Numbered from the stretch's first letter, positions 33,391 to 43,320 are shown. The stretch: DNA of 64,000 bases from Flavobacterium sp. CF108 (GCF_900129795.1 NZ_FQWW01000001.1:1116001-1180000), one strand, 5' to 3'. Notes: generated from the letters alone by a model not told the origin. Numbers and translations: made by a program.

Positions 33391-35529
33391 TTATAAATTC
33401 TTAATTACAAATTCAGATCTTCTGTTTAATTCATGTTCTTCTTCAGAGCACGCATCATCGGTTTTACATTTTACAATTGGCACCGATTCTCCGTAACCTT
33501 TAGCGGTAACTCTTTTTGCATCAATCCCGGATTGTATGATAAACTCTCTGGTTGAATTAGCTCTTTTTTGAGATAAATTTTCATTGAATTTTGCATTTCC
33601 ACGAGAATCTGTATGCGAACCAATTTCGATTACCATTCCCGGATATTTATTCATCAGCGCCACAACTCTGCCTAAAACAACTTTTGATTCTTTACGAATG
33701 TACCACATATTGTAATCAAAATAAATTGGGTCAGTTTTAATAATTAATCTGCCTTTATCTCTTACAACATCTTTTTCCTTCTCTAAAATTTCTTTTACTT
33801 TTTCATTCTTTTTAACTTCAGCTGCCACAATTTCAGCTTCTTTCGCTTTCTTCTCTTTCTGCTTTAATTCTAGAGCGGCAAGAACTTCTTTTTTCTTGTT
33901 TTCTTCTTCTATAATAATTTCCTGCTGTCTTTTCTTTTCAACATTTTCTTTTTCTTCGAGTTTGATTTTTTCCAAAGATTTTAATGCTAAAGAAGCGTCA
34001 TTTTCTTTATCTCTGATATTATCTAAAGTTACCGTTTTAGATTCATTTGTATATTTTTCTTTAAAAGCCGAAACTTTATATGAAGCTTCACAAGGAACTC
34101 TAAAACTAAACTTTCCGTCTGCAGAAGTTGTTGCTGTATTGAGGGTTTTATTATTTGAATCCTGCAGTATTACGGTTGCATTTTCTAAAACCAATTTAGT
34201 ATCGATATCTGTAATAATACCTGCAATCAATTGATGACAATCTTCAACAATTAAATCTTTAGTTTCTTTAAATTGATAAATATCGTCGCCACCCTTTCCT
34301 CCTTCTCTATTTGAGGCAAAATATCCTTCTTTAGTTTCAGAATCGATATTGAATGCAAAATCATCTAAATTTGAGTTTAACGGAAGTCCGATATTTATTG
34401 GTTTTGAATATTCATTTCCGTTTATTTCTGAAACAAAAACATCCAAAGATCCATAACCTAAATGCCCATCAGAAGAAAAATAAAGTTTATTATCTGCGGA
34501 AACAAAAGGAAATTGTTCTCTTTTATTGGTATTAATTTCGGGGCCTAAATTCTTTGGGGTATCAAATGCGCCTTTGTTTATGTTTACCGAATAAATATCA
34601 AAAGAACCTATCGAACCCGGCATATCTGAAGCAAAATACAATACTTTTTCATCAGCACTAAGTGCTGGATGTTCTACAGAATAATTTGGACTGTTAAACG
34701 GAAGCGATGTGATGTTTATCCATTTTCCGCCAACTAATTCAGCCTTGAAAATTTGAAGATTTGAAATTTTCTTGTCGTCTTTCTTTTTCTTTCCGTTTTT
34801 AGAATTATTTCTGGTAAAATAAATTGTTTTGCTATCTTTTGTAAAAATGGCATTTGATTCGTGCATTCCGGTTTTTAATTCTTTGGCAAAATAATGCGTA
34901 ATAGAATCAGCTGCATTAATATTTTTTAGCGGAACTGTAACCAAATTTAAATAGGTTTCACCATCCCATTTAAATTTTTTATCAAATATTCCCGGCTTTA
35001 ATTTAACGCCTGCAAATACTAAATTGTCTTTGTATTTTACAGCTCCAAACTCCGAATTTGGTGTATTTATTGGCAGATTTTTTATTTCAAATCTTTTTCC
35101 AATTGCTGAAACATTTTCTAGAGTTTTAATGTCTTTTTCGAAATTAACAACGTCTTCCGGATTTGATGATTTTGCATAATATTCTTTTAAAACAGTATTT
35201 GCATCGTTATAAGCATTTGTTGCTTTTAGAGTTTGTGCATATCTAAAATAATATTCTTTGTCTAAATTGTCATTATAATTTTGAACCAAAAGACGATAAT
35301 AGCGTTGTGCTTTTATTAAATCATTTGTATAATAATAGGAATCTGCAAGGTTTTTTATTACTTCTTGCGATGGTTTTTCTTCGGCTAATTTTTCATATAA
35401 AATAATAGCTTCGCTGTAATAAGTTCTATCAAAAAATTTCTTTGCTCTAATCAATTCCTGATCTTGGGCATTTATAAACTGTATTGAAAATACGAATATA
35501 ATAACGAGTAGTTTTTTCATATTTTTCAT
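33391..35529 (-). CDS. OmpA family protein with TPR, PD40 and carboxypeptidase-like domains
   Basis: I start this gene at 35529, 1 nt after the upstream gene's stop; a start at 35520 is equally possible. The 712-residue protein has a signal peptide ending at FINAQ. TPR-like helices (about 25-130) follow, then a WD40-like/PD40 propeller (about 150-420, with HPALSADEKVLYFASD and FPFVSADNKLYFSSDGHLGY). Next come a CarboxypepD_reg domain, a lysine/glutamate coiled coil and a C-terminal OmpA domain (IEIGSHTDSRGNAKFNENLS) that binds peptidoglycan. This layout equals the PorE-type component of type IX secretion, but many paralogues exist. It follows a PorP/SprF gene and is probably co-translated with it. 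Confidence 0.9.
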   Translation of the reverse strand: MKNMKKLLVIIFVFSIQFINAQDQELIRAKKFFDRTYYSEAIILYEKLAEEKPSQEVIKNLADSYYYTNDLIKAQRYYRLLVQNYNDNLDKEYYFRYAQTLKATNAYNDANTVLKEYYAKSSNPEDVVNFEKDIKTLENVSAIGKRFEIKNLPINTPNSEFGAVKYKDNLVFAGVKLKPGIFDKKFKWDGETYLNLVTVPLKNINAADSITHYFAKELKTGMHESNAIFTKDSKTIYFTRNNSKNGKKKKDDKKISNLQIFKAELVGGKWINITSLPFNSPNYSVEHPALSADEKVLYFASDMPGSIGSFDIYSVNINKGAFDTPKNLGPEINTNKREQFPFVSADNKLYFSSDGHLGYGSLDVFVSEINGNEYSKPINIGLPLNSNLDDFAFNIDSETKEGYFASNREGGKGGDDIYQFKETKDLIVEDCHQLIAGIITDIDTKLVLENATVILQDSNNKTLNTATTSADGKFSFRVPCEASYKVSAFKEKYTNESKTVTLDNIRDKENDASLALKSLEKIKLEEKENVEKKRQQEIIIEEENKKKEVLAALELKQKEKKAKEAEIVAAEVKKNEKVKEILEKEKDVVRDKGRLIIKTDPIYFDYNMWYIRKESKVVLGRVVALMNKYPGMVIEIGSHTDSRGNAKFNENLSQKRANSTREFIIQSGIDAKRVTAKGYGESVPIVKCKTDDACSEEEHELNRRSEFVIKNL

Positions 35530-35530
35530 T

Positions 35531-36460
35531 TTAGAAGAATCTTGGTGATTTATCAAATCCTTTGCCTAATAAATCTAAATCAAAAAGCAGCATAATTTCA
35601 TGCGTTCCCGAATTAAACTGACCTAAATTTGTAAGTGTATAATCGTACGCATAACCAACTCTCAAGGTAGGTGTTACATTAAAATTAAACAAAGCACTTA
35701 CCGAATCGTCAATTCTATAAGCTGCACCAAGTTCAAACTTTTCATTGTACAAAACATTGGCTGTTAGATCTATTGAGATTGGCGCTCCTTTTACGAATTT
35801 TGTCATAAATGCAGGTTTCACTTTCCACATATCATTTACCTGGAAAACATATCCTGCGGTTAGAAAAGTGTGAATATTTTCAGCTCCAAAAGCATTTACT
35901 CCCGATTTTTCTTCAATATATTTTGTCTTCAATAAGTTAGGCACAGAAAGTCCAACATATAAATTGTCTCTAAAATAATAAGCTCCAACTCCAATATTTG
36001 GTTTAGTAGCATTTATGTTTTCGGCGAAAGCCATATCTGTAGCAGGATCATTAAACTTAAATCCATTAAAATTAGTCTGCATTGATGATAATCCAGCTTT
36101 TAGACCAAGAGAAAGTTTATTTTTTCCTCCTAATTTTAGAACGTATGCAAAATCAGCATAAATATTGTTTTCTTTTTTAGCACCATCACCAATATCATCT
36201 GATATAAAGGAAAACCCGGCTTCAACTTTATCAGAAATCGCCGTGTGACCAAAAAAGGTAAAAGTTTTTGGCGCGCCCACTGCACCAACCCACTGTGTTC
36301 TGTACAATCCACCAAAATTCATCATAGCCGGAACTCCGGTCGCATATGCAGGATTCACCACGCTCATATTGTACATATAATGTGTGTATTCAGGATCTTG
36401 CTGCGCGGAAACTGATGTTATATAGAAGAAGAAAGTTATATAGAGTATTATTTTTTTCAT
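35531..36460 (-). CDS. Type IX secretion membrane protein PorP/SprF family
   Basis: This 309-residue protein has a signal peptide ending at SVSAQ. It opens QDPEYTHYMYNMSVVNPAYA, the signature of PorP/SprF proteins, and continues as a predicted 14-strand barrel ending NSGTHEIMLLFDLDLLGKGF. SprF-type proteins are dedicated outer-membrane partners needed to export or attach a large type B CTD adhesin encoded next to them. Here such an adhesin gene lies 19 nt upstream and an OmpA/PD40 gene 1 nt downstream. The three are therefore very likely one operon with a common function at the cell surface. Confidence 0.93.
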   Translation of the reverse strand: MKKIILYITFFFYITSVSAQQDPEYTHYMYNMSVVNPAYATGVPAMMNFGGLYRTQWVGAVGAPKTFTFFGHTAISDKVEAGFSFISDDIGDGAKKENNIYADFAYVLKLGGKNKLSLGLKAGLSSMQTNFNGFKFNDPATDMAFAENINATKPNIGVGAYYFRDNLYVGLSVPNLLKTKYIEEKSGVNAFGAENIHTFLTAGYVFQVNDMWKVKPAFMTKFVKGAPISIDLTANVLYNEKFELGAAYRIDDSVSALFNFNVTPTLRVGYAYDYTLTNLGQFNSGTHEIMLLFDLDLLGKGFDKSPRFF

Positions 36461-36479
36461 TTGAAATTTATATTAAAAA

Positions 36480-39107
36480 TTATCGATTTAGATAAAGACG
36501 TCCTTGTTGAGGGGGTCTGTTGTCTTTATTAAAATAGAGAATGTAAAAATATACTCCGTTTGGTGCTATTCCTCCTCCAATTCCACTTTGCTCATAATTT
36601 ATTCCGTCCCATGCCGGCTTATTTTTAAAGCCTTTATACATTCCGTTTCCATATCTATTAAAAATTTCCAGCGAATAATTTGGATATAAAAAATCGATGT
36701 CCGGGATAGTAAAAGTGTCGTTAATTCCATCTCCGTTTGGAGAAAATCCGTCGGGAACAAAAAATGTATATTCTGGAGAATCACAAACTATTAATGAAAC
36801 CGTAACTGAAATATTTTCTTGTGAAACGCAATTTAGTGTCGACGAAAAATCAAATCCATAATAAGTCGCCTTATCTACTAAAGGAGTTGTAGACGAAAGC
36901 AAGTTTCCACTATTTGGTGCATCATACCAAACAACTGTTGAAGGTGATCCTGTATTATTTGACAAATCAAGAATTGTTGGATTGTCTAAACCGCAAAAGT
37001 TTTGCCCGTCCTGATTTAGAGTTGGTGCTGGTATATCATTTATTGTTACAGTAATTTGAGCCGCAGGAGATACGCAGCCAGCCGCTGAAGTTTCCTTAAC
37101 AAAATAATCTTCCGATTTTAAAACATACGTATTTGGAAGAGGTGTAACTTCGGTCGCAGAAATATACCATTTATATTGAACTCCCTGAGGCTGCAAATTT
37201 GCAATTGTAGATTGATCTTTTTTACAAAATTCCTGATTATTTACTAATGGTGCTGCTGGAGTTGGATTTAGCATAAAAGCACCTGATATTCCTGTTACAT
37301 CACTTTCACAAGTGGTTATATTGTTCTTTATTTTAATAATAGAAATTGTTGTTGAACCAGAATTTACCAGCAAATTTGATGGAATAACAAAACTAGAACT
37401 TCCATTTACTGGATTTAGAACGACAGTTTCTACATTAGAAATATTACTTCCAGAAAGTTTATAAGACAAGGTAACATCAGTCAAAGTCTGAAGGCCCAAA
37501 ACATTGACAGTTACTTCTTCACCAAAACATACATTTTGAATTTGCAATCTTAAAAGTGAACCATTTGGCAGAGGATTAATAAGAATCTCGCCTGATAAAT
37601 TGGCTGCATTAACACATTGCGAAACTACATGTGTAATGGCTGTAATAGTTACAGTAGTAGTACCACTTCTTGAGTTAAATATTTCTGGTACAACAAAAGT
37701 TGCATTTCCTCCCAATACAGTAATTCTAGTTACTTGAGAAGATACATTTGTTGCTCCTGATAATTTATACACGATATCATAATCTCCATCTGCCAGCTTT
37801 ACAGCGTTTGAAATCTGGATTACAGCATCTTGATCTTGGCATGTTACAGCAGGAGTAATTACTGCTCCAGATAAATCTGGAATAGGATAAATAATTAAGT
37901 CATCTGATAAATTATTTATAATATTTTGACATGCTTGAGCACTATTGGCAGGATAAATTTTTAAAATATTTACTGTAAAAATTCCAACTTTGTTAAAATA
38001 TATAGAATTAATTGGAAAGGTAAGAACTCCATTTACAAAATTTCCACTAACTTTTTCTGATCCCGAATGACCTGAAACAATAAATTCTACAAAATAAGTA
38101 CCGTTAGGAATATTTGCAGGTCCTTTTGTTATCGTTACATTATAAGTTGCTGTTGAAATTTCTGTTTCGCATATATCGGAATTAACTTCAACAATTGCTC
38201 CTGTAAAATCAAGTTTATCTTCAAGGCGGATAATCAATGTGGTTTGATCATCTGCACATATAGGATTTGTTGACGGGACTACATAATTGAAACCATAAGT
38301 TCCAGCACCGTATGTATTATAAATCCTTTGAATATTAACATTATGATCTCCTTTAAAAGTTAACTCACCAGTATTACCTTCTCTCCAGTAGCCTCCTGCA
38401 TCATGACCTGAAATTAAACTATATAAATCAAAGTCTGTGTATCCAGATAGACCATCACTTGCACATAAAATTAAAGGTGTTGCTTGTCCTGAATCAGGTG
38501 CCCTAAAAACAGTTACTATAGCCGTTGATGACATAGCAGGACAGGTTCCTATTGCGGGCATTGTATATGTAAAATAAAAAGTTCCTTCTAGATCTTCAAC
38601 ATTCACGGAAGATCCAACAACATTTTCATTTGTAGTGTCATTGTGCCATTGTCCATTAAATTGGGGACTTACATCGACTCCGTTAAACGCTTGAAAAAGA
38701 TTAAAATTAACTACAGAACTACAAACAGAAACATTCGGTGAAGTAACCCCAGAATAACCGCCTATAGTAACTGTAATTGTTGCCGAATTATCAATACACC
38801 CAGCATTTCCGGTAACCGTATAAGTATAACGATATATACCACTTGCTCTAATTACCTGAGCATTCAAAATTCCTGTATTTACATTTAATCCTCCAGAAGA
38901 ATTATCATCCTCCCAAACTCCGCCTGCGACAGGAGATCCGCCTAGAAGTGAGAATAAATTTATTGTTTTGCTGCTGGGATTAGGAATATCACAAACAGTA
39001 AAAGCTGCATCATCACCTGCACATTGAGCATTAACTATTTGGGGCAAAAATGATAAAAAAACAAAAAATAAAATTATACGTAAGAAATCATTGTATTTTT
39101 TGGCCAT
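36480..39107 (-). CDS. Gliding-motility-associated type B CTD protein (type IX secretion substrate)
   Basis: This 875-residue secreted protein has a signal peptide ending near IVNAQ. A run of Ig-like/SprB-type repeats with many CxxD and paired cysteines follows (about 30-770). The C-terminus is a type B sorting domain, FFVPDGFSPNGDGINDTFTI to the end, which matches the gliding motility-associated C-terminal domain. Type B substrates stay at or leave the surface via the type IX system and need a PorP/SprF partner; one is encoded immediately downstream. The repeats contain dipeptides such as GTTTVTITAI and GSTTISIIKI, suggesting internal duplication. It could be an adhesin. Confidence 0.93.
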   Translation of the reverse strand: MAKKYNDFLRIILFFVFLSFLPQIVNAQCAGDDAAFTVCDIPNPSSKTINLFSLLGGSPVAGGVWEDDNSSGGLNVNTGILNAQVIRASGIYRYTYTVTGNAGCIDNSATITVTIGGYSGVTSPNVSVCSSVVNFNLFQAFNGVDVSPQFNGQWHNDTTNENVVGSSVNVEDLEGTFYFTYTMPAIGTCPAMSSTAIVTVFRAPDSGQATPLILCASDGLSGYTDFDLYSLISGHDAGGYWREGNTGELTFKGDHNVNIQRIYNTYGAGTYGFNYVVPSTNPICADDQTTLIIRLEDKLDFTGAIVEVNSDICETEISTATYNVTITKGPANIPNGTYFVEFIVSGHSGSEKVSGNFVNGVLTFPINSIYFNKVGIFTVNILKIYPANSAQACQNIINNLSDDLIIYPIPDLSGAVITPAVTCQDQDAVIQISNAVKLADGDYDIVYKLSGATNVSSQVTRITVLGGNATFVVPEIFNSRSGTTTVTITAITHVVSQCVNAANLSGEILINPLPNGSLLRLQIQNVCFGEEVTVNVLGLQTLTDVTLSYKLSGSNISNVETVVLNPVNGSSSFVIPSNLLVNSGSTTISIIKIKNNITTCESDVTGISGAFMLNPTPAAPLVNNQEFCKKDQSTIANLQPQGVQYKWYISATEVTPLPNTYVLKSEDYFVKETSAAGCVSPAAQITVTINDIPAPTLNQDGQNFCGLDNPTILDLSNNTGSPSTVVWYDAPNSGNLLSSTTPLVDKATYYGFDFSSTLNCVSQENISVTVSLIVCDSPEYTFFVPDGFSPNGDGINDTFTIPDIDFLYPNYSLEIFNRYGNGMYKGFKNKPAWDGINYEQSGIGGGIAPNGVYFYILYFNKDNRPPQQGRLYLNR

Positions 39108-39266
39108 AAACTGCTATTTTTTGATAAACTTAATAAATTATTAATGTTTGTTAAACAAAAAAGTAGTTTTAACACTTATTTTTTCACAAAATTCAAACAA
39201 TTTTAAAAATCATTATTGAAACAAAACTTTTTAATCTAAAAAAATTAAAGAATCATAATCGATATT

Positions 39267-40592
39267 TTACAACTCATCTTCAAGCCTAAATCTAAACTTC
39301 AAAATCAAGCTATTACGCTCTACTTCAAGATTAATCCATTTATCTTCTTCTGATTTCAAAAGCTGATTAATTTGCTGTAAAGAATATTTATAAGGCCGCT
39401 CACCATTTATAGATGTAATAAGATCACCCTTTTGCAACCCACATTTTTCTGCAGCAGATTGTTTTCTAATATTGACAATCTCATAAACAGGCTTTAAAGA
39501 AAATTTATATCTAAAATTTCCACCGTTATTTTGGTTTGGCTCTCCTTCGTTTAATGACACAGCAACCTTTACAGTTTCTAAATGAACCGTTTCCTGAACC
39601 CACTGCAGTCCATTATGCTGGATTGTAATTCCACTTTTATTATAAGTAAAAGGGTCTTTAAACTTGTGGTTTTTTTTTAGGTACAGTTTTTTATCTGCAT
39701 AATCTAAAACTACTGTAAACCGCTTTAAGATTTCTCCACCTACAGAACCAATTCGGTCCGGAACCATCTTTACATTTCTGATAGATGTCGAATCTGGAAA
39801 AGCTACAATCGGTTTCTTAAATTCAAATTCATCAATTATAAATTTTTGAATTCTGGCACGATGCCCTTCAATATCACCACTAAAACCTTTTCCAAGAAAA
39901 TCAGGAAAATTTCTCTTTGGAAGTTTTATTTTATTATTTTCAAAGATCCAAAAAGCGTCACTATTACCAATATCAATTAATAGTTTTGCAGGAATTTCTT
40001 CATTGTCTACAACTGCAGTCGTGTAAATATAAGGCTTAGATTTTTCAATTGTAATAGGAATTGCTTTAAATTTTTTATCTAATTTTTTTCTAATAGATTC
40101 ATTATTTGAATACACAATAACTTTCCGCTTTTCATAATTCACTTCTACAATATTGTTTTTAAAGAATTTATGTCCAATAATTCCATTTACCGGAATACCA
40201 ATATGAGACGAAAGATTAAAACTTTGATCTAAAATTACAAACAACATGTGGTTATCAGATCTTAATCCGTGTGTTTCAAATGTGTTTTTTGTCGATTTAA
40301 GTCCTTCAATTTCACTTTCAGAACCTAATCCTCTAAGTCTGATTTTTTCGACGTTATTAAATTTAACCTCCTGCATTTCATCCATACTAAATAAAATAGT
40401 TTCTTCGACGCCGGAATCTAACAAGAAATTCAGCTCGATTCCGTTTACTTTAATCGGAATAAAAATGAGATTATTTATCAATTTAAAAGGGATTACAGCC
40501 TTTTGTTTGTTATTTTGGATAATAAAACTATCCTGAGATTTTACATAAAAAGGTAACAATAACCCAAAAAACAACACAATATATTTTTTCAT
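39267..40592 (-). CDS. Retropepsin-like aspartyl protease with PDZ domain
   Basis: I start this gene at the ATG at 40592; the frame can be extended two codons to a TTG. The 441-residue protein has a signal peptide ending near YVKSQ. The first aspartyl protease lobe contains LNFLLDSGVEETIL (Asp59-Ser-Gly). The second lobe has LLIDIGNSDAFW, with Ile where Thr/Ser is usual between Asp and Gly. A PDZ domain follows at about 340-430 (EKCGLQKGDLITSINGERPY). Such periplasmic or surface proteins are common in Bacteroidota. The catalytic pair looks plausible, but the DIG variant makes activity uncertain. It is a single gene. Confidence 0.87.
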   Translation of the reverse strand: MKKYIVLFFGLLLPFYVKSQDSFIIQNNKQKAVIPFKLINNLIFIPIKVNGIELNFLLDSGVEETILFSMDEMQEVKFNNVEKIRLRGLGSESEIEGLKSTKNTFETHGLRSDNHMLFVILDQSFNLSSHIGIPVNGIIGHKFFKNNIVEVNYEKRKVIVYSNNESIRKKLDKKFKAIPITIEKSKPYIYTTAVVDNEEIPAKLLIDIGNSDAFWIFENNKIKLPKRNFPDFLGKGFSGDIEGHRARIQKFIIDEFEFKKPIVAFPDSTSIRNVKMVPDRIGSVGGEILKRFTVVLDYADKKLYLKKNHKFKDPFTYNKSGITIQHNGLQWVQETVHLETVKVAVSLNEGEPNQNNGGNFRYKFSLKPVYEIVNIRKQSAAEKCGLQKGDLITSINGERPYKYSLQQINQLLKSEEDKWINLEVERNSLILKFRFRLEDEL

Positions 40593-40714
40593 TGACAATA
40601 TTTTATTATAAAATTAGTAAATATATTTATTATTGTTAGATTTTTATAAGTCTATACATTGTTTACGTTAAATTCGAAAAAAAAATGCAAATTTGCACTT
40701 CAATAAAAAATCTC

Positions 40715-41911
40715 ATGCCAACAATTTCAAGCAAAGGCAGAAACATGCCCGAATCACCGATACGTAAGCTTGCTCCTTATGCAGATTTAGCAAAGCAAAA
40801 AGGACACAAAGTGTATCACTTAAACATTGGTCAACCGGATATCAAGACACCCGAAGTGGCCATCGAGGCGGTAAAAAATATTGATTTAAGTATTATAGAA
40901 TACAGTCCGTCAGCCGGATATGAAAGCTACAGAAAAAAATTAGCAAAATTTTACCAGCGCCAAAATGTAAACGTTAACTCAGAAGACATCATTGTTACAA
41001 CTGGTGGTTCTGAAGCCCTTTTGTTTGCACTGGCCACAATTACAGACCCTGGAGATGAAATCATTATTCCAGAGCCATTTTATGCTAATTATCACGCATT
41101 CGCATCTTCTACAAGTGCAACCGTAATTCCTCTTGTTTCGACTATCGAAACGGCATTTGCTTTGCCAAATATCGAAGAAGTCGAAAAGTTGATTACACCA
41201 AAAACAAAAGCAATTTTAATCTGTAATCCGGGTAATCCAACTGGATATTTATATTCAGAAGCTGAAATTAAACAATTAGCTGGTTTAATTAAAAAATATG
41301 ATTTGTATTTAATTGCTGACGAAGTTTATCGTGAGTTTTTGTACGATGGCGATGATGTGCATTATTCTGTAATGAATCTAGAAGATGTACAGCAAAACGT
41401 AATCATGGTCGATTCGGTTTCAAAACGCTACAGTATGTGCGGTGCAAGAATTGGATGTTTGATTACTAAAAATAAAGAAGTACTGGCAACAGTAATGAAA
41501 TTTGCTCAGGCGCGATTGAGTCCGCCAACTATTGAGCAGATTGCATGCGAAGCTGCAATTGATACTCCGCAAAGTTATTTTGATGAAGTAATTGGTGAGT
41601 ATAAAGAACGTCGAGACACTTTAATTTCAGAATTAAATAAAATTGAAGGTGTAGTTGTAACCAAACCAAAAGGTGCTTTTTACTGTATTGCTGAGTTACC
41701 TATTGCAGATTCTGATGATTTCGCTCAATGGCTTTTAGAAAGTTACGACTTAAATGGCGAAACAGTTATGATTGCTCCTGCAAAAGGATTTTATTCGACT
41801 CCTGGAATGGGATTGAATCAGGTTCGTATTGCGTATGTTTTGAATAAAAAAGACTTAGTAATTGCTGTAAATATCTTAAAAGAAGCACTTTTAGTATACA
41901 ATAGCAAATAA
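40715..41911 (+). CDS. PLP-dependent class I/II aminotransferase
   Basis: I start at 40715 (MPTISSKGRNMPESPIRKLA), 398 residues, matching known family N-termini; the ATG at 40685 would add ten unconserved residues. The PLP-binding Lys237 is in VDSVSKRYSMCGARIG. The segments NIGQPDIKTPE, NPGNPTGYLYSEAE and DEVYREFLYDG are class I/II aminotransferase blocks. Closest relatives by feel are aspartate or aromatic aminotransferases of Flavobacterium; the substrate cannot be fixed by eye. A terminator follows. Confidence 0.92.
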   Translation: MPTISSKGRNMPESPIRKLAPYADLAKQKGHKVYHLNIGQPDIKTPEVAIEAVKNIDLSIIEYSPSAGYESYRKKLAKFYQRQNVNVNSEDIIVTTGGSEALLFALATITDPGDEIIIPEPFYANYHAFASSTSATVIPLVSTIETAFALPNIEEVEKLITPKTKAILICNPGNPTGYLYSEAEIKQLAGLIKKYDLYLIADEVYREFLYDGDDVHYSVMNLEDVQQNVIMVDSVSKRYSMCGARIGCLITKNKEVLATVMKFAQARLSPPTIEQIACEAAIDTPQSYFDEVIGEYKERRDTLISELNKIEGVVVTKPKGAFYCIAELPIADSDDFAQWLLESYDLNGETVMIAPAKGFYSTPGMGLNQVRIAYVLNKKDLVIAVNILKEALLVYNSK

Positions 41912-41934
41912 AAAACAAACGAAACTTAAACTTT

Positions 41935-41969
41935 CAAAAGACAATAGCCATTTGTGTTATTGTCTTTTG
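41935..41969 (+). terminator. Terminator of the aminotransferase gene
   Basis: CAAAAGACAATA pairs perfectly with TATTGTCTTTTG across a loop of about 11 nt. Confidence 0.8.
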
Positions 41970-42114
41970 TATTTTAAAGAAGTCACAATTAGACCAATTT
42001 TAAATTATATCCAAAAAGGATCAATTAAATAGTAAAAACCATAGAAAAGGTTTCCTATTTATTAATTATCTTTACCCCCTTAAAAAGATATACCCATTAT
42101 AATAGTAGTTTTTA

Positions 42115-42786
42115 ATGATAAATAACGAAGATTTTTTAGACGAAATAGGTGACAGTCATTTCAGCAGTAATGCAAAAAACCCTCTAAGAGTGGACGCATT
42201 TGACATAACTGATGAGGAAAAAATAGAAAAAATTAAAAAAGATGTTGAAAACATTCTGCAAACTCTTGGAATGGATTTGACAGATGACAGCATAAAAGGT
42301 ACTCCAAACCGAGTAGCCAAAATGTTTGTAAAGGAGATTTTTGGTGGTTTAAACCCTGCAAAACAGCCAAAAGCTTCAACTTTTGAAAACAATTACAAAT
42401 ACGGTGAGATGTTAGTAGAAAAAAACATTACTGTTTATTCTACCTGCGAACACCATTTACTGCCAATTATAGGACGTGCTCACGTTGCTTATATTTCAAG
42501 CGGAAGAGTTATTGGTTTATCAAAAATGAACCGTATTGTTGAATATTATGCCAAAAGACCTCAGGTTCAGGAGCGTTTGACAATGCAGATTGTTCAGGAA
42601 CTTCAAAAAGCTTTAGGAACAGAAGATGTTGCCTGCGTTATCGACGCAAAACACCTTTGTGTTAACTCAAGAGGAATTAAAGATATTGAAAGCAGTACAG
42701 TAACTTCTGAATTCGGTGGAAAATTCAAGGATCCTCAAACAAAAAGAGAGTTTCTTGACTATATTAAATTGGAAACCCATTTTTAG
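42115..42786 (+). CDS. folE: GTP cyclohydrolase I
   Basis: FolE converts GTP to 7,8-dihydroneopterin triphosphate, the first step of folate and pterin synthesis. The 223-residue protein has the zinc/active-site motif CEHH (111-114) and Cys182 in AKHLCVNSRG, plus TVTSEFGGKF near the C-terminus. The fold is single-domain as usual, with a slightly long N-terminus (1-35). It precedes the four-helix-bundle and cysS genes on the same strand, but repeats separate them, so co-transcription is uncertain. Confidence 0.97.
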   Translation: MINNEDFLDEIGDSHFSSNAKNPLRVDAFDITDEEKIEKIKKDVENILQTLGMDLTDDSIKGTPNRVAKMFVKEIFGGLNPAKQPKASTFENNYKYGEMLVEKNITVYSTCEHHLLPIIGRAHVAYISSGRVIGLSKMNRIVEYYAKRPQVQERLTMQIVQELQKALGTEDVACVIDAKHLCVNSRGIKDIESSTVTSEFGGKFKDPQTKREFLDYIKLETHF

Positions 42787-42868
42787 TTTAATCGTTAATT
42801 TGTTTAATCGCTTCATCACTAAGTCTTAATTTTCGATTAAACGATTAAACAAATCAACAATTAAACAG
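42787..42868. repeat. TTTAATCG-type short-period repeat, inverted arms
   Basis: Left units TTTAATCG, TTAATTTG and TTTAATCG start directly at the folE stop codon. Right units CGATTAAA, CGATTAAAC, AAATCAACAATTAAACAG follow at 42833-42868. The right part is nearly repeated at 43276-43315, on the other side of the four-helix-bundle gene. Confidence 0.75.
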
Positions 42869-42874
42869 AAAAGA

Positions 42875-43240
42875 ATGTACATTTTTTCTTTTGAAAAACT
42901 AGAAGTCTGGCAGAATGCAAGAATGTTCATTTTGGATATTTATAAATTAACTAGTAAATTTCCATCAAATGAATTATTCGGAATAACGTCTCAAATAAAA
43001 AGAAGCTCGTCATCAATTGCTACTAATATTGCAGAAGGAACTTCGAGAAACACAAATAAAGATAAAGCTCATTTTTTAACGATCTCCTATTCATCAGCGA
43101 TGGAAACTTTGAATCATTTAATTATTTCAAAAGATTTAAATTATGTATCTGAAATAGAATATGTAGAATCTCGTGAAAAAATTGAAAAAATCTGTAATCA
43201 GATAAATAGTTTAAAAAAATATTATCTTTCCAAAGAATAA
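42875..43240 (+). CDS. Four-helix-bundle protein (23S rRNA IVS / S23-type family)
   Basis: This 121-residue protein begins MYIFSFEKLEVWQNARMFI and contains LFGITSQIKRSSSSIATNIA and EGTSRN, the hallmark of the four-helix-bundle (S23) family first described in intervening sequences of 23S rRNA genes. Members are small, appear sporadically and often look mobile; the function is unknown. Here the gene lies between folE and cysS and is bracketed by near-identical TTTAAT-type repeat blocks (42833-42868 and 43276-43315). This is consistent with a separately acquired cassette. Confidence 0.9.
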   Translation: MYIFSFEKLEVWQNARMFILDIYKLTSKFPSNELFGITSQIKRSSSSIATNIAEGTSRNTNKDKAHFLTISYSSAMETLNHLIISKDLNYVSEIEYVESREKIEKICNQINSLKKYYLSKE

Positions 43241-43254
43241 AACGCAGCTAATTA

Positions 43255-43315
43255 AAAAACAATAAAACGTTTACACGATTAAACAAATCAACAATTAAAC
43301 GGTTAAACAGAAAAA
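43255..43315. repeat. TTTAATCG-type short-period repeat
   Basis: AATAAAACG, TTTACACGATTAAAC, AAATCAACAATTAAAC and GGTTAAACAG repeat with an 8-9 nt period and end 5 nt before the cysS start codon. The core closely matches the block at 42837-42868. Confidence 0.75.
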
Positions 43316-43320
43316 TAAAT

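Noticed and set aside
42787..43315. CRISPR-like array in the TTTAAT repeats
   Set aside because: The units are degenerate, only 8-9 nt apart and without spacers; no cas genes are present.
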